DNA of 64,000 nucleotides from Posidoniimonas corsicana (GTDB lineage Bacteria; Planctomycetota; Planctomycetia; Pirellulales; Lacipirellulaceae): NCBI RefSeq assembly GCF_007859765.1, contig NZ_SIHJ01000005.1, positions 282,488 through 346,487 of the forward strand. Direction: 5' to 3'. The position numbers and the translations under genes were made by a program. The notes under the pieces were generated by a model. The model had not been told where the DNA came from, searched no databases, and was given only the letters and a program-made list of their open reading frames with translations. Shown here one piece after another: positions 18,528 through 26,571 of this stretch (positions are counted from its first letter, which is position 1; each line of letters starts with the position of its first letter).

Positions 18528-18691
18528 GACTTATGTCCCTATCGATCGTTTAGGGTGGACAAAAGTCTGATTGCCTCACGCACCCAGAATCGCTCAAGCC
18601 ATTACCATAAAACGACTTACAGCGATCCGAACCGTCGATCTGGGGCGACTTTAGTCCCTAAGGATCGATGTGCCGGAAGGGGACAAAAGTC
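18528..18691. repeat. Two GGACAAAAGTC-type inverted repeats between sigma gene and rplU
   Basis: Copy A is at 18528-18567: GACTTATGTCCCT on the left and TAGGGTGGACAAAAGTC on the right, with ATCGATCG between. Copy B at 18646-18691: GACTTTAGTCCCTAAGGATC on the left and GGGGACAAAAGTC on the right. The ATCGATCCTTAGGGAC core of B (read on the minus strand) is almost the same as the core of the copy at 40897-40920. No gene overlaps them. They may fold into hairpins or be recognised as duplex operators; role unknown. Confidence 0.6.
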
Positions 18692-18915
18692 CTGCGGCGG
18701 ACCGCGGCCGTTGAGTGCCGATAAGGGGTATTCGGATCGGATGCGACTGCGTGCCGGGGTTCGCTGGCGAGACGGGAGGTTGCTGTGGGGCTTCGGCGGG
18801 GCGTTGCTCGCCGGCTGCATGAACCGCTACGCCCCTCGACAGTTTTTCGGGGGGTCGCTAGAATCCGAGATTCTCAACCGATTACTCCCCAGCGTCCTGC
18901 GAGTTGGACCCAGCC

Positions 18916-19227
18916 ATGTACGCGATCATCGTCGACGGCGGCAAGCAATACAAAGTGGAAGAAGGCCAGGAGCTGGCCATCGATTACCGCGGCCTGAAGG
19001 AGGGCGAGAGCCTGACCTTCGACCGAGTGCTTGCCGTGGGCGAGGGCGAGAAGGTCACGCTGGGCGCCCCCGTGGTGGACGGCGCGAGCGTCTCGGCCGA
19101 GGTGGTCGCGACCACGCAGGGCAAGAAGATCGACGTGATGAAGCTGCGTCGCCGCAAGAACAGCCGCCGCAAGACCGGCCACCGCGCCCTGTTCACGACC
19201 GTGAAGATCAGCGGCATCAAGGGCTAG
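18916..19227 (+). CDS. rplU: 50S ribosomal protein L21
   Basis: A 103-residue L21, beginning MYAIIVDGGKQYKVEEGQEL. The family's C-terminal basic signature is present as KIDVMKLRRRKNSRRKTGHR. L21 binds 23S rRNA next to L20. The ATG at 18916 matches the family start; an in-frame TTG at 18904 would add MDPA. The stop codon lies inside the left end of an inverted repeat (19223-19232). In most bacteria L27 (rpmA) follows directly; here the next gene is a methyltransferase on the other strand, so rpmA is not adjacent. Confidence 0.95.
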   Translation: MYAIIVDGGKQYKVEEGQELAIDYRGLKEGESLTFDRVLAVGEGEKVTLGAPVVDGASVSAEVVATTQGKKIDVMKLRRRKNSRRKTGHRALFTTVKISGIKG

Positions 19228-19306
19228 CGTTGTAGTCTTTAGGATTGCCCTGGCGCACGGGGGGCTTCCGCTAACGCGGAGCGCCCCCGGCACCCCCAAC
19301 GCTAGC
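19223..19306. repeat. 84-bp nested inverted repeat overlapping the rplU stop, probable terminator
   Basis: A perfect 10-base pair of ends, GCTAGCGTTG at 19223 and CAACGCTAGC at 19297, encloses a strong hairpin at about 19259-19288, GGGGGC-TTCCGC on one side and GCGGA-GCGCCCCC on the other with a TAAC loop. It sits between convergent rplU and the methyltransferase. No U-tract follows, so this may be a two-way terminator or a repeat element that has been recruited as one. Confidence 0.6.
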
Positions 19307-19378
19307 TGCGTATCAGCCTTTGACAGTGCACACGGGCGCGACGGAGACGCGACGCTTCCTGCTGGTCGGGCGGCCGCT

Positions 19379-20122
19379 CTACGAAGCGACCGTGACGGCC
19401 CACAGCTTTTCGTGCCACGGCGTTTCGACGCTGGCGAAACCGGCTTGGCGGAGCAGCGCGGCCTGACCGGCGACCGTTTCGTGGCAGTCGTCGCCGCTTG
19501 ATCTTGGGCCGCCGAACTCGTCCAGGTTGCGCCGGCGCCACTTTTCTATGATCGGCCCAAACGACTCGGGGATGTCGCCGGCGGCGTGCGCCTCCTCCAT
19601 GTGACGGCCCCACCACTCGAGCAGCGAGCGGTACTGGTGCTCGGACTCGGGGCGGTGCTCGTCGCCGTTGACGAACACGCCGCCCGGCTTGAGCGCGGAG
19701 CGGACCGCGCGGAACAACGCGAGCTTTTCGTCGGACTCCAGGTGGTGGATGGCCGACGTGCTGACCACCAGGTCGAGCCGCGCGTCGTCCGGCGAGAGGT
19801 CCGCCGCCCACGGCTGTTGCATCGACCGGCACACGGTGCGGGACCGGGCCCCGAAGCGGCGGAGCCGCTGGTGCGCCAGGTTGACGAACGGCTTCGACTG
19901 GTCGAGCACCACGACCGTCGCGTAGCGGAAGCGGTCGAGCAGCCGCTCGGCCAGCCGGCCCGACCCGCCGCCGAGGTCGAGCGCGCGGAACTCGGCGAGG
20001 GGGTCTATTGGCAACGCGTCCACCATCGCCTGCTGCAGGTCGAGGTAGAGCGGGTGGATCACCGGCGCGGCGGCGTCGTAATCGCGGGCGGCCTGGTCCT
20101 GGTTCCAGCGGTAGTCGGACAT
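19379..20122 (-). CDS. Class I SAM-dependent methyltransferase
   Basis: A 247-residue methyltransferase. Motif I is ALDLGGGSGRLAERLLDRF (about residues 47-65), the acidic end of strand 2 is VVVLDQSKPFVNLA, motif IV is LDLVVSTSAIHHLESDEKLA, and motif V is LKPGGVFVNGDEHRPES. This identifies the fold, with SAM as donor; the acceptor cannot be deduced. An HxxE or similar metal site is not seen. It starts at ATG 20122 and is the only gene between rplU and the interrupted lipoprotein gene. It is probably cytoplasmic. Confidence 0.85.
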   Translation of the reverse strand: MSDYRWNQDQAARDYDAAAPVIHPLYLDLQQAMVDALPIDPLAEFRALDLGGGSGRLAERLLDRFRYATVVVLDQSKPFVNLAHQRLRRFGARSRTVCRSMQQPWAADLSPDDARLDLVVSTSAIHHLESDEKLALFRAVRSALKPGGVFVNGDEHRPESEHQYRSLLEWWGRHMEEAHAAGDIPESFGPIIEKWRRRNLDEFGGPRSSGDDCHETVAGQAALLRQAGFASVETPWHEKLWAVTVAS

Positions 20123-20166
20123 GCGAGGGAGGACCGGGCGGCGGGTGGGGAGGTTCGCTCGAGCGG

Positions 20167-21009
20167 CTAGTTCCGTTCAGGCAGGACCAGCGACTCGTAG
20201 GCGGTGTTGAGCACGGGCGGGTCGGCGGCAGTGCCGGGCGGGTGAGAGCTAGCGGCCGGATGAGAGCTGGCGGCCGGATCAGGCCATGGCTCCGAAGGCC
20301 AAGGGTCGCACGCGTCGAGGGCTGTGTCGAGGTCGGGGGCGGTTGGATCGATCCCGATGGGGTCGCCGCACTCGGCCGCGGGGACGTGCTCGGACGGCGG
20401 GTCGAACGGAAGGTACGCCAAGCTGATTCCTACGAGGGGGTACGACCGGTTCTCCTCGGAGGTCGTGAAGAAGTAGCTGGCGGTGGTTGAGATCCGGACG
20501 GCGGGCGTGACCCAGAAGTGCACGCCGGCCTCCGGGTAGCCGGCGAGCAAGACGTCGGACTCCTCGCCTTCGTCCGGCTCGCCGGGCGCCGAACCAACAT
20601 AGGCGCCAACGCCGACAAACGGCGCCAACCGCGAAGGAGTCTGCAACCGAATGCCGGCGTCGATGCCGCCGGTGAGGGGATGGTCGCCCTCGGCCAGCAG
20701 CCCCTGGAATCCGCCGTGCAGCTCAACCGACCCCGCGTAAAGGTCGGGGTAGTGGAACATCCCAGCATTAACGCCCCCGGCCACGGGGTCGTCCTGCCCC
20801 ACAGCGCCGGCGTAGAACCCGGTGTCACCGGCGACGTGCCGCGCGTCGACCGCCTGCTTGGTCATCCGGGCCAGGTTGCCGGTGTGGTGGGGGTACTTGG
20901 CGGCCTAGTCGGGGTGGCTGCGGGCCCAGCGGGAGCCGGTGCAACCAGCCGCCGCCAGGCAGAGCGCGGCGGCGAACAGGGCGAGTTGATCACGGTGGGT
21001 GCTGCGCAT
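20167..21009 (-). pseudogene. Lipoprotein gene interrupted by an in-frame amber codon
   Basis: Reading from the ATG at 21009, the product begins MRSTHRDQLALFAAALCLAA followed by AGCTGSRWARSHPD, a clear lipoprotein signal with lipobox AAGC (C23). Codon 35 is TAG at 20905-20907. In the same frame the sequence then continues without another stop for 245 more codons, beginning AAKYPHHTGNLARMTKQAVD and containing beta-barrel-like strands such as TGFYAGAVGQDDPVAGG and LAGYPEAGVHFWVTPAVR, to 20167. The simplest reading is one lipoprotein gene, about 280 residues, with a nonsense mutation; a start at 20865 would give a 232-residue fragment lacking any export signal. Suppression, two separate proteins or a sequencing error are alternatives. 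It follows the TPR gene by 11 bases, so they form an operon. Confidence 0.65.
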
Positions 21010-21020
21010 CGCGTCCCCGG

Positions 21021-22343
21021 TTAGCGGCGGGCCTGCCGTGCGGCGCCGGGGTCGACCGCGGTGCGGACCGGCGGTTGGCGGTACGGCTTGCCCTGGCGGT
21101 ACAGCGCCAGTCGTTCCTGCAGCTCGCGGCGGGCCTGCTGAGGGGCGAGCATCGCGGCCTGCTGCTGGATGCGGACGGCGTGGTCGAACTGGCCGGCGGC
21201 GGCGTGGGCGGCGGCCGCCACGTCCAGCAGCCAGGGGTCGCCCTGGGCGCCGAACCGCTGCGCACGGTTGGCGGCCTCGACCGCCTTGGCCGGGTCGCGG
21301 AAGCGGGGGTCGGGGCAGGTCGAGAGCAGCCACGCGACGCTCTGGTAGGCCGACGCCGACGCGGCGTCGACCGCCAGCGCGGCGTCCAGGTCCGTGACCG
21401 CCTGCTCGTAGTAGCCGACCTCGGCGAACGCCGCGGCGCGGAGCACCAGCGTCTGGGCGTCGCCGGGCATCAGGCGGAGCGACTCGTTGTAGTCCCGCAC
21501 GGCGTGGCTGTAACGGCCCAGCTGGGCGTGGGCGAAGCCGCGGCCCGCGTACAGGCCGGCGTCCGTTGGCAGCTGAGCGATGGCGTTGTTGTAGTCGGCG
21601 ATTGCCCGCTCGTGCTCGCCGCGGCCCGCGAAGAGCTCGGCCCGGTTGCGGTAGCCGAGGGCGTTGCTGGGGTCGTGGGCGAGCGCGTGCGAGAAGTCGG
21701 CTAGGGCCTCGTCGGTCTGCCCGTACTCGGCCAGCGTGACGCCGCGGTTCACCAGCGCGGCGGCGTTGTGGGCGTCCAGCACGACCGCGTGCTGGAAGTC
21801 GGCGAACGCCTGACGGGGCTGCCCGGCGGCGGCGTGCAGCTCGCCCCGGCGGTTGTAGGCCCATGAGGTGAGGCGGCTGAGCTGGGCGTCGTCGGCGAGC
21901 TTGAGCTTCTCGCCGGCCTGCTCGCAGCGTTCGATCAGGTCGGTCAGGTCGGTGGCGGAGCGGCCGCGGCCGGCCATCCGTTCGGCCTCGGCGTACAGCG
22001 TCAGCAGGTGCTGGCCGCGGGGCGAGGTCGGGTTGGTCGACGCCTGCTGCAGCTGATCGTCGCGGACCGGCGGCAGCGGGCCGGGCTTGGAGAGCGGCTT
22101 CTCGAGGTCGAAGGCATCGTGCAGCTGGGGCCGGGGCGCGGCGGCCTTGATCGAGCGCGGCAGCGTGAGCGTCCGGTCGCCGGGCGGGAGCGCGGCTGCC
22201 GGCTGCGGCTCGGCCAGCGGGCGGGGCGCGTCGGCCGCGGGGAGAGGCGCGGGGAGAGGCGCGGGCTCATCGCCCGGGCAACGCGCTGCGGCGGAGAGTG
22301 CGGCTGCTGCCGTGATTGAGAGTAAGAACCGGGTCGCGTCCAT
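21021..22343 (-). CDS. Exported tetratricopeptide repeat protein
   Basis: A 440-residue protein with a signal peptide (MDATRFLLSITAAAALSAAA), a Pro/Ala-rich region to about residue 110, and at least six tetratricopeptide repeats such as NRGVTLAEYGQTDEALADFS, NRAELFAGRGEHERAIADYN and GRGFAHAQLGRYSHAVRDYN. Such proteins hold protein partners together in the periplasm. The partner cannot be deduced; the interrupted lipoprotein gene 11 bases downstream is a candidate. It follows the fumarase gene on the same strand, with a short GC hairpin (GGCCCC/GGGGCC near 22370) between them. Confidence 0.85.
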   Translation of the reverse strand: MDATRFLLSITAAAALSAAARCPGDEPAPLPAPLPAADAPRPLAEPQPAAALPPGDRTLTLPRSIKAAAPRPQLHDAFDLEKPLSKPGPLPPVRDDQLQQASTNPTSPRGQHLLTLYAEAERMAGRGRSATDLTDLIERCEQAGEKLKLADDAQLSRLTSWAYNRRGELHAAAGQPRQAFADFQHAVVLDAHNAAALVNRGVTLAEYGQTDEALADFSHALAHDPSNALGYRNRAELFAGRGEHERAIADYNNAIAQLPTDAGLYAGRGFAHAQLGRYSHAVRDYNESLRLMPGDAQTLVLRAAAFAEVGYYEQAVTDLDAALAVDAASASAYQSVAWLLSTCPDPRFRDPAKAVEAANRAQRFGAQGDPWLLDVAAAAHAAAGQFDHAVRIQQQAAMLAPQQARRELQERLALYRQGKPYRQPPVRTAVDPGAARQARR

Positions 22344-22404
22344 GCGATCGTTCCTGGTGGTGTTTCCGGGCCCCGTCCATGGGGCCGACTTGCTTGATCG
22401 GAGG

Positions 22405-23820
22405 TTAGGCGTGCGGGTCGGTCATGCTCATCGGGTCGAGCAGCTTGTCGAGCTCGGCCTCGCCGAGGACCTGCTCCTCGAGGCAGATCTCGCGGATGGT
22501 CTGCCCCGACTTGAGCGCGTCCTTGGCGAGCTTGGCCGCCTTCTCGTAGCCGATCTCGGGGGCGAGCGAGGTGACCATCATCAGCGACTGGTCGATCAGG
22601 CCGCGGCAGCGGGCCTCGTCGACTTGCAGGCCGTCGACCAGCTTGTCGACAAACACGCTGGCGCCGTTGGCCAGCAGGGTGATCGACTGCATGAAGGCGT
22701 CGATCATGACCGGCATCGCGACGTTCAGTTCAAAAATCGAGCCGACGCCGCCCAGGCCGGCGGTGGTCACGGCGGCGTCGTTGCCGATCACGCGGCAGGC
22801 GACCTGCATGATCGACTCGCACATCACCGGGTTCACCTTGCCCGGCATGATCGACGAGCCGGGCTGCGTGGCGGGCAGCAGCAGCTCGCCAAGCGAGCAC
22901 CGCGGGCCGCTGCCGAGGTGGCGGATGTCGTTGGCGATCTTGGAGAGCGCCACGGCGATCGCCTTGAGCTCGCCGTGGGCCTCGACGAACGAGTCCTTGG
23001 CGGCCTGGGCCTCGGGGTGGTTGCCGGCCTCCTCGAACGAAACGCCCAGCTGCTCCGACAGCGAGGCGCAGACCTTCGCGGCGAACTCGGGGTGGGTGTT
23101 GATGCCGGTGCCGACGGCGGTGCCGCCGATCGGCATGTTCTCCAGCAGCCGCACCTGCGCGCGGCCGGCGCGGATCACCGAGTAGTTGGCCTGGGCCGCG
23201 TAGCCGCCGAACACCTGGCCGACGCGGATCGGCGTGGCGTCCATCAGGTGGGTGCGGCCGATCTTGACGATCTGGTCCCAAGCCTGGGCCTTGGCGTCCA
23301 GCGCGTCGGCCAGCTTCTGCAGCGCCGGCGCCAGCCGGTTGTGCAGCGCCGCCGCGCCGGCAATGTGCATCGCGGTGGGGAAGGTGTCGTTGGAGCTCTG
23401 CCCCATGTTGACGTGGTCGTTGGGGTGCACCGCGCCATCGGCGCCCTTGGCGCCCAGCTCCAGCCCGAGCCGCAGGTTCGCTAGGTTGGCGATCACCTCA
23501 TTGGCGTTCATGTTGGTGCTGGTGCCGCTGCCGGTCTGATACACGTCGACCGGGAAGTGGTCGTCGTGCTTGCCCTCGGCGACCTCCATCGCCGCGGCGA
23601 TGATCACCTCGGCCCGCTTGTCGTCCAGCTTGCCGAGCTGCCGGTTGGCGTCGGCGCAGGCGGCCTTGAGGTAGCCGAAGGCGTGCACCACGTCGGCGGG
23701 TACCGGCTGGTGGGCGATCGGGAAGTTCTCCACAGCGCGGGCGGTCGAAGCCCCATACAGCGCGTCGGCGGGCACCTGCATCTCGCCCATGGTGTCGCGT
23801 TCGGTGCGGGTGTTGCTCAT
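22405..23820 (-). CDS. fumC: Fumarate hydratase, class II
   Basis: A 471-residue class II fumarase, which interconverts fumarate and malate in the TCA cycle. Conserved parts are TGSGTSTNMNANEVIANLA, HPNDHVNMGQSSNDTFPTAM, KIGRTHLMDATPI and the signature GSSIMPGKVNPVMCE with its catalytic serine loop. The ATG at 23820 (MSNTRTERDTMGEMQVP) is preferred; an in-frame ATG at 23883 would add 21 residues of unlikely character. The gene is complete. It is divergent from the HYExAFE gene at 24061 and upstream of the TPR gene on the same strand. Confidence 0.95.
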   Translation of the reverse strand: MSNTRTERDTMGEMQVPADALYGASTARAVENFPIAHQPVPADVVHAFGYLKAACADANRQLGKLDDKRAEVIIAAAMEVAEGKHDDHFPVDVYQTGSGTSTNMNANEVIANLANLRLGLELGAKGADGAVHPNDHVNMGQSSNDTFPTAMHIAGAAALHNRLAPALQKLADALDAKAQAWDQIVKIGRTHLMDATPIRVGQVFGGYAAQANYSVIRAGRAQVRLLENMPIGGTAVGTGINTHPEFAAKVCASLSEQLGVSFEEAGNHPEAQAAKDSFVEAHGELKAIAVALSKIANDIRHLGSGPRCSLGELLLPATQPGSSIMPGKVNPVMCESIMQVACRVIGNDAAVTTAGLGGVGSIFELNVAMPVMIDAFMQSITLLANGASVFVDKLVDGLQVDEARCRGLIDQSLMMVTSLAPEIGYEKAAKLAKDALKSGQTIREICLEEQVLGEAELDKLLDPMSMTDPHA

Positions 23821-24060
23821 GTCGGCAGCTTGCAAGAAGGGGGGTGTCTGTTTGTCCTGGCGGTCCGGGACCGGCGTTTCCAACCGCGCATGCTAGCACG
23901 CGGCGGCACGCGCGCCGATGATAGGGGTTTCGCGGGCCTGGCGGAATGGCGGAATGGCGGATTCGGCGCCCGCGCCGCGGCGGATTCACGACAACCAGGG
24001 CTGGAAATGCGGTATGCTGGCGCCAGAGGCGTCCGCCACCGATCGACCGCACACCGCCCC

Positions 24061-24597
24061 ATGGCTAACCGCCACAACCACTACGAGGCCGCGTTCGAGG
24101 CCTACCTGCGCGACGAGCGGCTCGCCTACGTGGCGGTCGACGAGCAGCGCCGCGCGCTGACCGGCGACGCCTCGCTGAAGAGCGTCGACTTTATCGTCAC
24201 GCCGGCCGCGGGCGGGACTTCGTGGCTGATCGACGTGAAGGGGCGGCGGTTCCCGGCCGGGCGCAAGCAGCGGCAGTACTGGAAGAACTGGTCCACCCGC
24301 GACGACGTCGACTCGCTCACCCGCTGGCGGGCGCGGTTCGGACCCGGGTTCGACGCGATGCTGGTGTTCGCCTACCACCTCACGGCCGAGCAGTCGCCGG
24401 TGCCGGTCGAGCAGGTGTTCCCGTTCCGGGGCCAGGCTTACGCATTCGTCGGCGTGCCGTTGGACCAGTACGCCCGGTCCGCCCGCCCGCTCTCAGAGCG
24501 GTGGCAGACCATCGCGATGCCGGTCGCCGAGTTCCGCCAGGCCGCCCGCAGCGTGGGCGACCTGCTGCACGCCGACCCCGCGGCCACGCGGGCGTAG
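24061..24597 (+). CDS. HYExAFE family protein, nuclease-like fold suspected
   Basis: A 178-residue protein beginning MANRHNHYEAAFEAYLRDER, which contains the HYExAFE motif of a protein group I know from planctomycetes. The core has SLKSVDFIV, then WLIDVKGRRFPAGR, which resembles the D-(x)n-(E/D)xK spacing of PD-(D/E)XK nucleases: D in VDFIV and D-x-K in IDVKG, with the early E of HYExAFE as a possible extra ligand. No experimental function is known to me. The ATG at 24061 follows a stretch of unlikely coding sequence. It is not in an operon; the convergent peroxiredoxin ends 8 bases after it. Confidence 0.75.
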   Translation: MANRHNHYEAAFEAYLRDERLAYVAVDEQRRALTGDASLKSVDFIVTPAAGGTSWLIDVKGRRFPAGRKQRQYWKNWSTRDDVDSLTRWRARFGPGFDAMLVFAYHLTAEQSPVPVEQVFPFRGQAYAFVGVPLDQYARSARPLSERWQTIAMPVAEFRQAARSVGDLLHADPAATRA

Positions 24598-24604
24598 CGC
24601 GCGC

Positions 24605-25321
24605 CTACAGCTTCTTGAGCGCCGCGACCACGTCGCGGGGCTCGGCCCGCTTCTTGTAGTCGGCGTCCAGGAACGCATAGCGGATCACGCCGTTGGTGTC
24701 GATGACGTAGGTCGCGGCCAGCGGCAGCTCGAACCGGTCGTCGCCGTTGAAGTCGGCCAGCTTCAGCCGGTCGCGGTAGGTCGGCAGGATCACCTGCGGC
24801 AGCTTGAACACGATGCCCAGCTTCTTCGCCACCGCGTTGTGCTTGTCGGACAGGACCTGAAACGTGAGGTTGTGCTTGTCGATGGTCTCGGCGACCTTTT
24901 CCGGCATCTCGGGGGCGACCGCCGCCACCCTGGCGCCGACGCCCTCGAGCGCCGCGACCGACTTCTGCAGGTTCTGCAGCTGCAGGTTGCAGTACGGGCA
25001 CCAGCCGCCACGGTAGAACGTCAGCACGAGCGGTCCGTCGGCCCACAGCGAGCTGAACTCCACTGGCTTGCCGTCGATGTCGTAGAGCACGCCCTTGGGC
25101 GCCTTGTCGCCAACGTTGGCCGCTTTGTCGAGCATGCCGGTGTCGCGGACGTCGGTCACGCCCTGGGCAAACCGCTCGAGCATCTCGGACGGCATCCGGT
25201 CGGCCGCAGACTGGCTCATCTTTTCGAGCTCCGGTTTCAGCAGCGGCGGCTCGTCAGCGCTGGTGCGGACGGCAGCGAGGGCGACGATCACGAGCAGCAG
25301 GCTGCGGACGGCACAGGTCAT
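24605..25321 (-). CDS. Exported peroxiredoxin-like protein (AhpC/TSA family)
   Basis: A 238-residue protein with an N-terminal signal peptide (MTCAVRSLLLVIVALAAVRT) and a thioredoxin-fold domain with the peroxiredoxin-like motif LTFYRGGWCPYCNLQLQ. The CxxC in GWCPYC resembles the AhpC/TSA-like 'peroxiredoxin-like' group, which has two cysteines spaced as in thioredoxin instead of a single peroxidatic cysteine in TxxC. It would act on peroxides or on protein disulfides in the periplasm. Start at ATG 25321, convergent with the HYExAFE gene. Confidence 0.85.
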   Translation of the reverse strand: MTCAVRSLLLVIVALAAVRTSADEPPLLKPELEKMSQSAADRMPSEMLERFAQGVTDVRDTGMLDKAANVGDKAPKGVLYDIDGKPVEFSSLWADGPLVLTFYRGGWCPYCNLQLQNLQKSVAALEGVGARVAAVAPEMPEKVAETIDKHNLTFQVLSDKHNAVAKKLGIVFKLPQVILPTYRDRLKLADFNGDDRFELPLAATYVIDTNGVIRYAFLDADYKKRAEPRDVVAALKKL

Positions 25322-25426
25322 GGGTGGGTCTTTCGCTCGGAGGGAGGGGCTGGCGGGCGCTGGGTCGGTCGGAGGAACCTACCAGCGGTATTCTACGCCT
25401 GAGCCACGGAGCAACGGTGAACCAAC

Positions 25427-26491
25427 TCACGTTCCCGGCGAATCGGCGTCGACCGGCGGGCGGCACGCGATGCGGACGACCCAAACGATCAGCCCGGCGT
25501 TCATCGCTAGCAGAGCCGCAAACAGCCACCAGCCGCCGACCCGGGCGGCCGCGGCGTGGGCCTCGTAGTACTCGGTGATGTCGACCGCCGTGAGCCGGCG
25601 CAGCTCCCGCAGCACCGTGACGCCGGCGGCGGTGAGCACCGCCGCCGCTGACAGCCCCAACCACAGTTCGGCGCGCAGTTGGCGACCACGCCAGACCATC
25701 GTCCACAACGCCACCTGGGCGACCCAGCCGATCAGCCCCAGCGTCAGCCACGGCCAGCCGACCGACACGACCGACTGGCGGGCGTCGGCGGGGAGCTGGA
25801 AGTAATACACCACACCGGCCGCCGCCGCGGCGACAAGCGACGGCAGCGCCACCCGCGCCAGCGCCTTGCGGGCCGACGGGACCTGCCAAGCGAGGATCAT
25901 GGACAGCATCGGGAACGCCCCAACCCACCACAACGCCAGCCGGGCCGGAAGCTCGCGGTCGCCGTAGAACCAGCCGCCGCGGGCGTACTGCTCGATCCAC
26001 ACGTCCTGACCGCGGGTGCTGAGCACGTGGTTCTCGGTCCAGCTCCAGGCGACGAAACCGAAGCAGAGGAAGATGCCGACCGACACCAGCATCCGCACCA
26101 CCGCGGGGCGGGCCTGGAACCGTTTGGACTTCTGCAGGTACAGCAGATAGAACGCCACGATCAGCACCGGCAGGATCGCCATCCAGCGGTGCAGCAGCAG
26201 CAGGTTGGCCGTGTAGAAGGGCTGTTTGTACAGCACCTGCAGGAACAACAGCGGCGCCACGCCGGCGGTGATTGCTACGCTCAGCGCGAACGGCATCCAG
26301 TCCCGCAGACCGGCTGCGATCCGCTGGTGGGCGTCGCTGACCCCGCCCCGTGCGGCCTCCCAGACGCCGAGCAGCGCCAGGTAGCTCGATCCGGCCAGCA
26401 CATAATTCATTGGCACGACGTGCAGCACCAGCGTGCCGAGGTACAGCACCAGGTAGAACGCGGTGGAGGCGGGCTGGTCGAACGGGAACAT
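25427..26491 (-). CDS. Polytopic membrane protein, partner of the CydA-like/cytochrome c protein
   Basis: A 354-residue protein with about 8-9 hydrophobic helices, including AFYLVLYLGTLVLHVVPMNY near the start and FALSVAITAGVAPLLFLQVL. Histidines inside helices (H in LVLHVVPMN and LLLLHRWMAILP) could bind haem. It does not match canonical CydB by eye. It follows the CydA-like gene by 75 bases on the same strand, so it is likely the second subunit of the same complex. Function in electron transport is inferred from this context; no family is recognised with certainty. Confidence 0.65.
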   Translation of the reverse strand: MFPFDQPASTAFYLVLYLGTLVLHVVPMNYVLAGSSYLALLGVWEAARGGVSDAHQRIAAGLRDWMPFALSVAITAGVAPLLFLQVLYKQPFYTANLLLLHRWMAILPVLIVAFYLLYLQKSKRFQARPAVVRMLVSVGIFLCFGFVAWSWTENHVLSTRGQDVWIEQYARGGWFYGDRELPARLALWWVGAFPMLSMILAWQVPSARKALARVALPSLVAAAAAGVVYYFQLPADARQSVVSVGWPWLTLGLIGWVAQVALWTMVWRGRQLRAELWLGLSAAAVLTAAGVTVLRELRRLTAVDITEYYEAHAAAARVGGWWLFAALLAMNAGLIVWVVRIACRPPVDADSPGT

Positions 26492-26550
26492 GGGAGGGAG
26501 TGGTTGGTTGCTGGTGGTGAGTGGTAGGTGGAGGGTGGTGGGGGGTGAGT

Positions 26551-26571
26551 GGCTAGTGGCTAGTGGCTAGT
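26551..26571. repeat. Three tandem copies of GGCTAGT
   Basis: A 7-base unit is repeated three times without change in the short space between the two membrane genes. The stop codon of the CydA-like gene (CTA at 26567-26569 on the plus strand) falls inside the array, so a change in copy number would alter its last residues. The wider stretch from 26492 is G/T-rich low-complexity sequence. Confidence 0.6.

Larger units (their letters stand above)
18330..18915. other. Gene-free region between divergent sigma gene and rplU
   Basis: Holds no convincing gene. It contains one GAAACCGGCCAC motif and two GGACAAAAGTC inverted repeats, described separately. Promoters for both flanking genes must lie here, but no convincing -10/-35 pair could be assigned. 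A ribosome binding site for rplU is not obvious. Confidence 0.5.

Noticed and set aside
22087..23484. Long plus-strand open frame opposite fumarase and TPR genes
   Set aside because: It is an antisense shadow of two well-supported genes, with no domain-like segments.
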